From assembly GCF_038396765.1 (NCBI RefSeq), contig NZ_CP150096.1:1285001-1349000 (forward strand): a DNA stretch of 64,000 nucleotides, read 5' to 3'. This document shows positions 51,888 through 60,427 of this stretch, in pieces. Position 1 is the first letter of the stretch. Each line of letters begins with the position of its first letter. A program made the position numbers and the translations under genes. This DNA is from Chitinophaga caseinilytica. GTDB lineage: Bacteria; Bacteroidota; Bacteroidia; Chitinophagales; Chitinophagaceae. The notes under the pieces are model-generated. The model ran no database searches. It was not told the DNA's origin and saw only the letters and a program-made list of their open reading frames with translations.

Positions 51888-52891
51888 TGAAGTACACGGA
51901 TTTAACGTCAGAAACATGGAAAGACCTTGATAGATTCGGTGGCCATGCCATCGGTTATAAAAGTGTATGGCTTGCACTGGAGGAGGTAAAAGAATCCCTT
52001 CTGCACATTTTCGTGGACGAAATTGGATATTATCATTTGGCTGTGGAGGACATTGGAATGACTAATGTTGTCGATCCCGGTGTAACAGGTCTTGCTGTTA
52101 CCAGAAAGAATTATATGATGGACGGAACAGTCAAGTCAGTGATTGATATTCAGTGTAATTTGCCTAACCTCATAAATGAGTTCACCGGAATAGTCAAGGA
52201 TATTTGTTGCGAAATTCTAGTGTGTAAAGTACAGGCGTCAGAAGCAATTTCCAGGGTTATTAGGAACTGGCAGTCTTTTTGGGCGGAAATTCCGGCAGCA
52301 AGAATGACAGATAATCAAATTGGTGGGCTATTTTGTGAATTATTCATTTTGCGGGAGTTATGTCGGTTAGATCCTGCCAGAGCTTTGAATAACTGGAGAG
52401 GTCCTGTAAAAGGAAAACATGATTTTGTTTTTTCTGACTGGAGTATTGAAGTCAAAGGCACTTTTTCCGATCGTCATATTCATATAATTAATGGTATTGA
52501 TCAGCTAGCGCCATTGGAAAACAAGAAATTAGCATTAATATCTTTCCAATTGTTTAGAACGGAAAACCCGTATGCAGATAGTCTGTTGAAACTAGTTGAA
52601 GATATTTATAGCTATGTTGGGAAAAGTCGGCTAGATCTTATTCCTCAATTTCAGAAGTCATTATTTCTGGCGGGTTATAATCCAGTATTTAAGGATTACT
52701 ATTCTGATTTTAAGATCGAAATATTGGGCGCTGCACTGTTCGTTGTAGATGAAAGTTTTCCTGCGCTTACCCGCCACATCCTTCTTGGAGAACTAAATAG
52801 TAGAATTAATAACATTAGTTACTCCATTAATTTGGAAGGTTTGCACATGATTCTTTTACCAGAAGTTAAATGGGGCGACTACTTTTACTAG
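51887..52891 (+). CDS. PD-(D/E)XK motif nuclease, DUF4420 family
   Basis: A 334-residue protein. The nuclease core is E151 in GLFCELFIL, D179 in KHDFVF and E188-V189-K190 in WSIEVKGTF, the D-(x8)-ExK pattern of a PD-(D/E)XK fold. DUF4420 members occur in operons with Z1 and MORC-like ATPases. It would be the cutting subunit, acting on DNA lacking the C5 methylation. It is the last gene of the island; 303 bases follow before the next gene. Confidence 0.87.
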   Translation: MKYTDLTSETWKDLDRFGGHAIGYKSVWLALEEVKESLLHIFVDEIGYYHLAVEDIGMTNVVDPGVTGLAVTRKNYMMDGTVKSVIDIQCNLPNLINEFTGIVKDICCEILVCKVQASEAISRVIRNWQSFWAEIPAARMTDNQIGGLFCELFILRELCRLDPARALNNWRGPVKGKHDFVFSDWSIEVKGTFSDRHIHIINGIDQLAPLENKKLALISFQLFRTENPYADSLLKLVEDIYSYVGKSRLDLIPQFQKSLFLAGYNPVFKDYYSDFKIEILGAALFVVDESFPALTRHILLGELNSRINNISYSINLEGLHMILLPEVKWGDYFY

Positions 52892-53193
52892 GAATCTACT
52901 TATCCCTATATAGCCCCAAATGACCTATCAGAATATAACTCCCTGGATAGCTCCTCCCGTTACACGAACCCCTTCTCTCTCAATTTCCCGGAGCGCGTTG
53001 CGAAAGGGCTATTTGATTGTTTGTTAGTGCGGTCTTGGGCTATTGATACGATTTTCCTTTCAGGTGATTGTTGATTTGAACCATGGGAATGGACGCACTG
53101 TGGAATAAATGATAAAAGAATATCAAATATAATGACAAACCATTGTATTTTGTTGTGAATGGTACTTCTAACTGTAAATATTCACCTGTCGTT
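52892..53193. other. 302-base gap between the nuclease and SGNH genes
   Basis: No gene is supported here. Base composition changes across this stretch from island-like to host-like, so the island edge lies in or near it. There is no clear terminator or promoter match; a CCATGG centre with short flanking symmetry (about 53080) is the only visible element. Confidence 0.5.
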
Positions 53194-54000
53194 ATGAAAT
53201 ATCTTATTTCCGCGATCTTAATTCTGCTCATCACCTCCTTCACCCCGCGCCCCCTCACCTGGATCGCGATCGGTGACTCCATCACCTACCTCAACGAACA
53301 CCCCAACGAAACAGACCATCGCATCACCAAAGGATACATGACCATGGTGACCGAAAAACTCCCCCACATCCAGTATCAAAATCAAGGTCACAACGGCTGG
53401 ACGTCTGGCGGGATCGCGGAGCAATTCGATAAACTGGGCATCGGGAAAGCCGATATCTATTCTGTTTTCCTGGGAACGAACGATTGGTGGCAAGGGCGTC
53501 CCCTCGGCACCATGTCCGACTATTCCTCCAACAGCGGCAACGGCACAGTGTGCGGCTCCTTCCGGATCATTATCGACAAAATCCGCGCCCTCAATCCCAA
53601 CGCGCATATCATACTCATGGCGCCCCTCCAACGGGGGGATTTCGTCTACCTCCATAACAACCACAACAATGCGTGGGGCACCTACAAACCCAATAAAAAC
53701 GGACAATCCCTCGAATCGTTCGTGTCAGCTTTGGATTCCATCGCGCAGAAAGAGAAAATAACGTTCGTGGATTTGTACCACAATAGCGGCATCACGCTGA
53801 AGAATATGGTCAAATTCAAACTGGTGAAAGATCAACGGCTCCAATGGCCCGCCTGGAAAGACGTTCCCTGGAACCCCGAAACCGACGCCTATCCTTACCC
53901 GCCCGAAGCCATCAATATGACATACGACGGCCTGCATCCTTCAGATAGAGGCTACGCCGCCATCGCTAAGATGCTTGTATCAATTATGAAACGATATTAG
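53194..54000 (+). CDS. SGNH/GDSL-type hydrolase, secreted
   Basis: The ATG at 53194 gives a signal peptide (MKYLISAILILLITSFTP) and about 268 residues. The four SGNH blocks are AIGDSITY (catalytic Ser), GHNGWTSGGI, GTNDWW and DGLHPSDRGY (catalytic Asp-His). Such enzymes are carbohydrate esterases, lipases or peptidoglycan O-acetylesterases. The substrate cannot be read. The open frame starts upstream at a TTG at 53143, but the extra residues do not fit a signal peptide. Confidence 0.9.
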   Translation: MKYLISAILILLITSFTPRPLTWIAIGDSITYLNEHPNETDHRITKGYMTMVTEKLPHIQYQNQGHNGWTSGGIAEQFDKLGIGKADIYSVFLGTNDWWQGRPLGTMSDYSSNSGNGTVCGSFRIIIDKIRALNPNAHIILMAPLQRGDFVYLHNNHNNAWGTYKPNKNGQSLESFVSALDSIAQKEKITFVDLYHNSGITLKNMVKFKLVKDQRLQWPAWKDVPWNPETDAYPYPPEAINMTYDGLHPSDRGYAAIAKMLVSIMKRY

Positions 54001-54191
54001 GATGAAACACCTCATTCACTAATCTCCGGAAAAGTTGCAGAAAATAATCACCGCCATCAAGCGAACGACTTTGATGCAGGTACTGTGATGATTGATATAT
54101 GGGTAGATGACCATTCAGATTTATGGATACATAACAGGACGCAGTGAGGTAACGGATGATACCGGAGTCTTTAACATCATCTCTTTTCGCG
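54001..54191 (+). other. Gap with a short in-frame reading frame after the hydrolase stop
   Basis: After the hydrolase TAG, the same frame stays open for about 47 codons to a TGA near 54147. It reads DETPHSLISGKV, then later DIWVDDHSDLWIHNRTQ, protein-like but with no start codon near its beginning. It may be a decayed C-terminal extension or chance. No terminator is seen between the convergent genes. Confidence 0.25.
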
Positions 54192-55280
54192 TTACACCAC
54201 CCCCCGATAAACCTCCAGCGTCTTATCCATACAAACCTGCATCGGAAACTTATCCAGCTGCACCAACCCCTTCGCCCGCAACTCCCCGGACCGATCGCGG
54301 CTATTGATGACCGAATCGATGGCTTGCGTCATATCTTCCACCTGGTACGGATCGAAATACGCGACGGCATCGCCGCCCACTTCGTGGAAACAGCTCGTGT
54401 TACTGGAAACAATAGGGCAATTATTCCGGAAAGCCTCCAGGATCGGGAGCCCGAAACCTTCATACAGCGAGGGGTAAACAAACGCCAGCGCCCCCTGGTA
54501 CAAAGCGTTCAGCTGCGCTTCGGTAGCGGAAATCTGCTTCGCGCGATGCTCGATGCCCGCCCGGATGAGGAGCTCTTTTTCCGCTACGCCGAAATCCCCG
54601 CCGCCGGCGCAGATCAGGTTGATGTCGTACCGGTCCAGCAAAGGCTGAACGGCCTGCACGAACCGGGCGAAATTCTTGTATCCTGCACGGTCGCCCACGA
54701 AAAGGAGGTATTCCGGGAACGGAGGTTTGAAAGCCGGATCTGCCGGAACATGCGCTTCCTGGTAACCATGGTACACCACGCTGATCTTGTGGTCGGGGAT
54801 GTTGAAAACCCGCTGCAGATCGTTTTTGGTGGATTCGGAAATGGCGATGATATGATCGGCCTTGGTGATGGTGGCGCGCTTGAAGGGAATATTATGATCG
54901 TGCGGTGAAAAGAACTCGGGAAACAGCTCATGGATCATGTCGTGCACGGTGATGACGAACGGCTTCTTCAACCGTGTGAGGAAATAAGGATCGTAATACG
55001 TGGGATGCAGGATGTCGAAATCGTTTTTCCCGATGAGGTACTTCGAATACTTTCTGTTCCACTTTTCCAGCTTGCGCTGCTTTCTCAGCAAACGCTCGCC
55101 CAGCATGGGGGAAAGCGGGAATTTCTGGTCCTGTATATAATGATTCCGGCTGTACAGCAGCGTGATCTTGCAATCGGTATATCCACGATCATGCAGGGAA
55201 TTGTAAATATTGGCAAAGTACCTGGAAATCCCGCCGTAACGTTGCCATGAGAAAACCTGGTGATCGAAATAGACTTTCAT
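54192..55280 (-). CDS. Family 4 glycosyltransferase
   Basis: A 362-residue GT-B enzyme. The N-terminus KVYFDHQVFSWQRYGGISRYFANIY is the donor-loop pattern of mannosyltransferase-like GT4 enzymes. Later come VITVHDMIHELFPEFF, IIAISESTKNDL, YVLFVGDRAGYKN-like YLLFVGDRAGYKNF and GALAFVYPSLYEGFGLPILEAF, holding the EX7E motif. It pairs with the family 2 enzyme encoded just upstream (nine bases between). The pair may add sugars to a surface glycan apart from the main operon. Confidence 0.88.
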   Translation of the reverse strand: MKVYFDHQVFSWQRYGGISRYFANIYNSLHDRGYTDCKITLLYSRNHYIQDQKFPLSPMLGERLLRKQRKLEKWNRKYSKYLIGKNDFDILHPTYYDPYFLTRLKKPFVITVHDMIHELFPEFFSPHDHNIPFKRATITKADHIIAISESTKNDLQRVFNIPDHKISVVYHGYQEAHVPADPAFKPPFPEYLLFVGDRAGYKNFARFVQAVQPLLDRYDINLICAGGGDFGVAEKELLIRAGIEHRAKQISATEAQLNALYQGALAFVYPSLYEGFGLPILEAFRNNCPIVSSNTSCFHEVGGDAVAYFDPYQVEDMTQAIDSVINSRDRSGELRAKGLVQLDKFPMQVCMDKTLEVYRGVV

Positions 55281-55289
55281 AGAGTGCGC

Positions 55290-56042
55290 TTAGTATTCGA
55301 CAAAGTTAATACGCTTATACTTATAACGCTTGAGTATGTAGCGCAACTTCACGAAGAAACCAAGATATTTGCCCACCAGGTGGACCCTGTCTTTCCGGAA
55401 AGCTTCGTCGATCACCTGCCCGGAAAACCCGCCGGCAGCGTACCGCGATATCAGCAGGCGAACATATTCGAACCGGTAACGCTTATCGGCCCACAACTGC
55501 ATGTTCATGACATAATCCGCCCGCACCTTATATTTCAGCAAAAATTTATAGCTGTCGAATATGCTCCGCGGATAAAAAATACTCTGGTGCGTGATGTTCT
55601 CCTTCGCCAGCATGTATCCGCTGTACTGACAACCGAACACGAGGTTCTTCCAGAGACTGCATCCATAATATATATGATCGGGCCGCTTGAGATGACGCTC
55701 CGCCATTTCGGAAAAGCCGTCGAACAGCTCATCGTCCGCCCCGAGGAAAAGCACCCACTTGCCCTGTGCATATTGCACGGCTTTGTTCATGGCATCGTAC
55801 ACGCCGCCATCTGCCTCGCTTTTCCAGTAAGCGATCTGATCATTGTACTTTTTGAGGATTTCGATAGTGCCGTCCGTACTGGCGCCATCCAGGATAATGT
55901 GCTCCACATCGGGGAACGATTGGGATAATACGCTTTGAATAGCCGTTTCCAGGCATTCAGCTGCATTCCTGGTCACGGTAATAACTGAAACGATCGGGTT
56001 TCCGGATTTTTGCCTTTGCGTTCTGTTTCCGCCTTCCAACAT
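55290..56042 (-). CDS. Family 2 glycosyltransferase
   Basis: A 250-residue GT-A enzyme with PIVSVITVTRNAAECLETAI at the start, LDGASTDGT for the nucleotide and FLGADDELFDG for the metal. It resembles the WcaE/colanic-type GT2 group. First gene of a two-gene minus-strand unit. The promoter must lie in the 336-base gap upstream, which contains a perfect palindrome. Confidence 0.86.
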   Translation of the reverse strand: MLEGGNRTQRQKSGNPIVSVITVTRNAAECLETAIQSVLSQSFPDVEHIILDGASTDGTIEILKKYNDQIAYWKSEADGGVYDAMNKAVQYAQGKWVLFLGADDELFDGFSEMAERHLKRPDHIYYGCSLWKNLVFGCQYSGYMLAKENITHQSIFYPRSIFDSYKFLLKYKVRADYVMNMQLWADKRYRFEYVRLLISRYAAGGFSGQVIDEAFRKDRVHLVGKYLGFFVKLRYILKRYKYKRINFVEY

Positions 56043-56378
56043 ATCTAATAAAAATTATAACAATTACTTATGACGTTGCAACGTCGGGATTAGTTACAAA
56101 TCAATTCGTAAAAAGTTGAAGTAGATAATTATACAAGATGTCCAATTTCCGTACCGGGATCGATTTTTTGACGGGATGGAATGTTAGGGATGGCGCGATA
56201 TCCGACTGTTTCCGGTCCGTTCGACCGGCGGATCAAGATAATCTTCCGCCATGGGAAATCCCAGCCAAAACCGGCAGATTCATGCGCCAAACTGCGTATT
56301 TTAAGAAAGTGGATGCATTTTTTTGCGGGTTTCAGGACTTTTTCGGTAACTTGCCGTATTCAACCAAGTTCGCCGCTT
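56043..56378. other. 336-base divergent promoter region with a perfect palindrome
   Basis: This gap lies between the minus-strand glycosyltransferase and the plus-strand DeoR gene. The plus-strand frame that is open from 56181 has no family match before 56379, so it is treated as noncoding. A perfect 14-base palindrome lies at 56072-56085. No TAnnTTTG element is convincing. Confidence 0.6.
56072..56085. promoter_or_regulatory. Perfect 14-bp palindrome, candidate operator
   Basis: GACGTTGCAACGTC is fully self-complementary and lies 30 bases upstream of the glycosyltransferase start on the minus strand. It resembles an operator for a dimeric regulator, but nothing identifies which. The DeoR gene is the nearest candidate. 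Confidence 0.35.
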
Positions 56379-57125
56379 ATGCTCAAGGAAGAACGTCAGA
56401 ACGTAATCCTGCACGAAGTGAACCTCCACAACAGGGTGCTCACGACCTACCTCGTGGAACGGCTGGGTGTGTCGGAAGACACCATCCGCCGCGACCTCAA
56501 CGAGCTGGCAGACCTCGGTCGCATCATCAAGGTACACGGCGGCGCGCTATCCAAATCATTCCATAACGCATTCAGTCCAACAGACGTTTACGCCCGTTCG
56601 GAAAAAAAGATCATCGCGCAAAAAGCCGCACAGCTGATCGAAAACGGCATGTTCGTGCTCACCACCGGCGGCACCACCATCCTGGAGCTGGCCCGCGCCC
56701 TCCCGCAACAACTGCACGCCACCTTCTTCACCGGCAGCCTGCCCGTAGCTTTCGAATATTCGCAACACCCGCATATCGAAGTGATCGTTATCGGCGACAG
56801 GCTCCTCAAAAATTCTAAAATAACCGTCGGCGGCGCCGCCATCGAACAGATCCGGCAAGTGAAAGCCGACCTCTGTTTCCTCGGCACCAACGCCATCGAC
56901 CTCCGCGACGGGCTCACAGACAATGATCTCGACGTGGTGCAAATCAAAAAAGCGATGATCGAATCATCCTCCAAAGTCGTGTCGCTGGCGATTTCGGAGA
57001 AAATCAACACCTCACAGCGATTGAAAGTCTGCAATATCAATAGTATCGATACAATCATAACAGAACTGGAACCTGATCACGAACTGCTGCGCCCTTATGC
57101 GGCGGCAGGGCTGGAAATCAGGTAA
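56379..57125 (+). CDS. DeoR/GlpR-family transcriptional regulator
   Basis: The ATG at 56379 gives a 248-residue protein that begins with the DeoR helix-turn-helix (MLKEERQNVILHEVNLHNRVLTTYLVERLGVSEDTIRRDLNEL, quoted only in part below the limit: key part VSEDTIRRDL) and continues into a sugar-phosphate-binding domain (TTGGTTILELARAL, KVGGAAIEQIRQVKADLCFLGTNAIDLRDGLTD-type). Family members usually bind a phosphorylated sugar. The frame is open from 56181, but the added N-terminus matches nothing. It lies upstream of, and points into, the SusC/SusD pair. Confidence 0.88.
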   Translation: MLKEERQNVILHEVNLHNRVLTTYLVERLGVSEDTIRRDLNELADLGRIIKVHGGALSKSFHNAFSPTDVYARSEKKIIAQKAAQLIENGMFVLTTGGTTILELARALPQQLHATFFTGSLPVAFEYSQHPHIEVIVIGDRLLKNSKITVGGAAIEQIRQVKADLCFLGTNAIDLRDGLTDNDLDVVQIKKAMIESSSKVVSLAISEKINTSQRLKVCNINSIDTIITELEPDHELLRPYAAAGLEIR

Positions 57126-57152
57126 ACGTAGAATCAATCCCGAAAGGCGCAA

Positions 57153-57213
57153 ACGAAAAGAAAGGAATTACACCCCGAAGAAAATTAACGACGAAGAAAG
57201 GCTTTACCCCCGA
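57153..57213 (+). promoter_or_regulatory. Imperfect direct repeat upstream of susC, candidate operator pair
   Basis: ACGAAAAGAAAGG-AATTACACCCCGA (57153-57178, written split) and ACGAAGAAAGG-CTTTACCCCCGA (57191-57213) share most positions. They lie about 130-190 bases before the SusC start and just after the DeoR gene, so they may be paired binding sites for that or another regulator. Confidence 0.4.
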
Positions 57214-57340
57214 TAGCAAACCACCGTAGTGAACAATGAACGGCAGGAACGGCTATGTCTTACCATGACGTGCATGAGCGTCCATCAACCAAAATCCTTT
57301 ATCCCCATTCACAATTTTTACAGCCAAAACCAGATTCGTC

Positions 57341-60300
57341 ATGACAAATCCACTTAGTTATCAGAAAAGAAGATGGAAGACGTTTTCACTTTTCCTCTTC
57401 TTCCAGTTGACGGCCTGCGTACTGATGGCGCAGATCCGCTTCAGCGGCAAGGTGACGGCACCAGACGGTTCTACCGTGCCGGGCATCACCGTTCAATTGC
57501 GCAACACCGCCACCGGCGCCACTACGGATGCCAACGGCCAGTACAGCTTTACCGCCAACGTCCAGGGCCAGACACAGGTGCTCGAGTTTTCGGGCATCGG
57601 CTTCAAAACCATCAACAAAACCGTGACCGTCAGCGGTGGCGCCGCGTCGGCCGATGTGGTGATGGAGGAAGACGTGTTGAAGATGGATGAAGTGGTAGTG
57701 ATCGGCTCATCGCTCCGGCAATCGCGTAAGCAGCTCGGTAATACGGTGAATTCGGTGGATGCGAAACAGCTCCAAAACACCGGCTCCGGCAACCTCAGCG
57801 CGTCTTTACAGGGTAAGGTCCCCGGCGCGCAGATTTCCCAGACTTCGGGAGACCCCGCAGGCGGCATTTCCATCCGCATGCGCGGTACCAGCACCATCAT
57901 GGGATCGGCTGAACCGCTGTACGTGGTAGACGGGGTGGTGATCAGCAATGCCACTACCAACGTAACCAACCTCAACGTGCTCGGGAACCCCCGCGCGGAA
58001 TTCGGGACCAACCGCCTCGCGGACATCAACCCCAACGATATCGAAAAGATCGACGTGATCCCCGGTGCATCCGCCTCCGCGATCTACGGCGCGCGCGCCA
58101 GCAACGGCGTGGTGCTGATCACCACCAAATCCGGCAAGGCCGGGCAGCTCAAGGTGGACGTGGGCACCAGCATCATCGTGAACGAACTGCGCAAGAAAGT
58201 ATACATTTCCAAATACGGCAAACAATTCGGTACCGCCGCCCTCCGCCTCGGCAATATCAGCGACGCACCCGCAGGCCAGGCGTTCACCACTTACGTGCGA
58301 CCCGACGGACAAACGCGTAAACTCGCTACCGACCTGGTAGACGTGACACGCTACGATTACCAGGACGAGATCTTCCAGCGGGGGATCGGCACGGATAATT
58401 ATGTGTCGATGAGCGGGGGATCGGAAAAAACGAAGTACTATTTCTCCGGCGGTTACTATAAAAATGAAGGGATCGTCCGGAACACGGATTTCCGGCGGTT
58501 CAACGTAAAAGCCCGCGTAGACCAGGAAATCACCAAATGGCTGTCGGTTTCCGGCGGGGTGGCGTATACCAACAGCTTTTCCAACGAAAAGCCCAATGGT
58601 AACGTGTTCTGGAGCCCCATCAACTCCATCAACATCACCAACAACATTTTCAATATCAACGAAAGGGACAGCTACGGCAACCTCAAAGCCGTGGAGCCTA
58701 CCCGCGTAAACCCGCTCAGCGTGATCGAGGATATGTCGCTCACACAATCCGTCAGCCGCACGATCAGCGACCTCCAGGTGAAGATCCGCCCGGTGAAAGG
58801 TTTGAGCATCGATTACATTCTCGGTGTAGACAACTTCGGTCAGGAAGGCCAGAATTTCATTGAGCGCTATCCGTACATCTCCGCGCAGGAAGGCACGGGT
58901 TATGCGTCTGCGGCCAATGTGAACACGTTCCTGATCAATAACGATTTCAACGTTGGCTACCAGGGCAAGTTCGGTGACTTTTCTTCGCAGACGACGGTAG
59001 GGTTCAATCACCAGTATCAGAAAATTACCGGCCAGTATAACCAGGGGCGCGATATGCTGCCGGGCATCACCACCATCATGGGGGCCGCCACCAAACTCGA
59101 TCCGCGGTATACCTACGACCAGCGGCAGGTGTACGGCGCGTTCCTGCAGGAAACTTTCGGGTATAAAAATATCGCCTTCCTGACGCTGGCCGCCCGCATC
59201 GACGGTTCCACCAGCTTCCCGGAAGACACGCGCAACTACTGGTATCCCAAGGCGAGTTTGGCCTGGAACCTCAACGAGATGGACTTCTGGCAAAACATGG
59301 GGTCCTGGTTCTCTTCTGCCAGACTGAGGGGATCGTGGGGGCTGGCCGGCAACCTGTCTGGCATCGGCAGCTACGACCGGTTTACCTCTTACCTGTCGGC
59401 TTCCCTCAACGGTACGGCTACTTTCAACCTCAATCCCGCGCTGGGCAACCCGAACGTAGAGCCGGAGCGCGCGAGCGAAATGGAAGGCGGTGTGGATCTG
59501 TCGTTCCTGAGAAACAGGCTGGGCGTGGTGTTCACGGTGTATAACAAAAAGATCGTCGGCAGTTCGTTGCTGGTGGAAAGGACGTTGGCGCCATCGAGCG
59601 GAGGTACCAGCCGTGTGGAAAACGTCGGCAACCTGACCAACAAAGGATGGGAACTGGGCATTACCGCAACGCCGGTCATGAATAAAAACTTCACCTGGAA
59701 CCTCACGGCTTCGGTGAACCGCAATAAGAACCTGGTAACATCTTCGAGCCAGGTAACGCCCATTACGCTGGTGAACGCTGCGGGATCGCCTTCGGTTATT
59801 CTGGCGGGTGAGCCTATCGGGGTGTTTTACGGCAACTATTTCGAGCGCGACGAAAATGGAAAATGGAAGGTAGACGACCAGGGCCGCCCCATCGCCGCCA
59901 TCAACAATTCCACGCAAAAAGTGCTGCTGCGCAAAGTGATCGGCAATCCGAATCCCGACTGGATCGTGAGCTTCGGGAACGCGTTGCAATACAAGAAGCT
60001 GTCGTTCAACTTCCTGTTCGACGGCGCGCTGGGTCAGGACGTGTTCAACGCCGACCGCCGCACCCGCCAGGGCGTGGGCATCGGGGATATTTCCGAGAAA
60101 GAGATCAGGGGCGAACTGCCGAGGGGCTACATCTTCTCGGTGTATAATACGGAAGAATACCGCGTGGAAGACGGTTCCTACATCAAGCTGCGCGAAGTAT
60201 CGCTTAGCTATGAGCTGCCGTCGCTGGCGCGTTTCATCCGCAGCATGACGGTGTCTCTCACGGGCCGCAACCTGGTGAGCTTCGACAGTTATGACGGATA

Positions 60301-60409
60301 CGATCCGGAAACGAACGCGGGCGGCAACAGTGCTGTGCTCCGCGGGATCGATTTCGGCAACGTGCCCATCCCCAGAACGTATCAATTATCGCTCCGCGCC
60401 AGTTTCTAA
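57341..60409 (+). CDS. SusC/RagA-family TonB-linked outer-membrane protein
   Basis: A 1022-residue receptor. A signal peptide ends near VLMAQ; then a carboxypeptidase-like domain (RFSGKVTAPDGSTVPGITV to about residue 115), the TonB-box-like MDEVVVIGSS, a plug with SLQGKVPGAQISQTSGDPAGG and IDVIPGASASAIYGARASNGVVLITTKSG, and a large barrel to the terminal aromatic residue (SLRASF). The family takes up oligosaccharides or peptides with a SusD partner. It is followed 18 bases later by SusD. No glycoside hydrolase gene is linked, so the substrate is unknown. Confidence 0.95.
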   Translation: MTNPLSYQKRRWKTFSLFLFFQLTACVLMAQIRFSGKVTAPDGSTVPGITVQLRNTATGATTDANGQYSFTANVQGQTQVLEFSGIGFKTINKTVTVSGGAASADVVMEEDVLKMDEVVVIGSSLRQSRKQLGNTVNSVDAKQLQNTGSGNLSASLQGKVPGAQISQTSGDPAGGISIRMRGTSTIMGSAEPLYVVDGVVISNATTNVTNLNVLGNPRAEFGTNRLADINPNDIEKIDVIPGASASAIYGARASNGVVLITTKSGKAGQLKVDVGTSIIVNELRKKVYISKYGKQFGTAALRLGNISDAPAGQAFTTYVRPDGQTRKLATDLVDVTRYDYQDEIFQRGIGTDNYVSMSGGSEKTKYYFSGGYYKNEGIVRNTDFRRFNVKARVDQEITKWLSVSGGVAYTNSFSNEKPNGNVFWSPINSINITNNIFNINERDSYGNLKAVEPTRVNPLSVIEDMSLTQSVSRTISDLQVKIRPVKGLSIDYILGVDNFGQEGQNFIERYPYISAQEGTGYASAANVNTFLINNDFNVGYQGKFGDFSSQTTVGFNHQYQKITGQYNQGRDMLPGITTIMGAATKLDPRYTYDQRQVYGAFLQETFGYKNIAFLTLAARIDGSTSFPEDTRNYWYPKASLAWNLNEMDFWQNMGSWFSSARLRGSWGLAGNLSGIGSYDRFTSYLSASLNGTATFNLNPALGNPNVEPERASEMEGGVDLSFLRNRLGVVFTVYNKKIVGSSLLVERTLAPSSGGTSRVENVGNLTNKGWELGITATPVMNKNFTWNLTASVNRNKNLVTSSSQVTPITLVNAAGSPSVILAGEPIGVFYGNYFERDENGKWKVDDQGRPIAAINNSTQKVLLRKVIGNPNPDWIVSFGNALQYKKLSFNFLFDGALGQDVFNADRRTRQGVGIGDISEKEIRGELPRGYIFSVYNTEEYRVEDGSYIKLREVSLSYELPSLARFIRSMTVSLTGRNLVSFDSYDGYDPETNAGGNSAVLRGIDFGNVPIPRTYQLSLRASF

Positions 60410-60427
60410 TCTCTAAAGTCAAGTAAC

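Larger units (their letters stand above)
45500..52900. other. AT-rich defence island (Vsr, C5 methylase, MORC-like ATPase, Z1, DUF4420)
   Basis: Between the lipoprotein terminator and the SGNH hydrolase the DNA becomes visibly AT-richer and codons shift to A/T endings. Five genes in one direction, with overlaps of 1 to 4 bases, form one operon. No integrase, transposase, tRNA or clear direct repeat is seen at either edge, so the mode of acquisition is unknown. Confidence 0.8.

Noticed and set aside
54107-54307. 66-residue plus-strand frame MTIQIYGYITGRSEV...
   Set aside because: Half overlaps the glycosyltransferase antisense and turns proline-rich there; only the first part looks protein-like.
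56181-56378. Upstream extension of the DeoR frame
   Set aside because: No similarity to DeoR N-termini; the helix-turn-helix begins just after 56379.
57806-60385. 859-residue minus-strand frame over susC
   Set aside because: Shadow of the SusC gene; same His/Val/Arg-rich antisense pattern.
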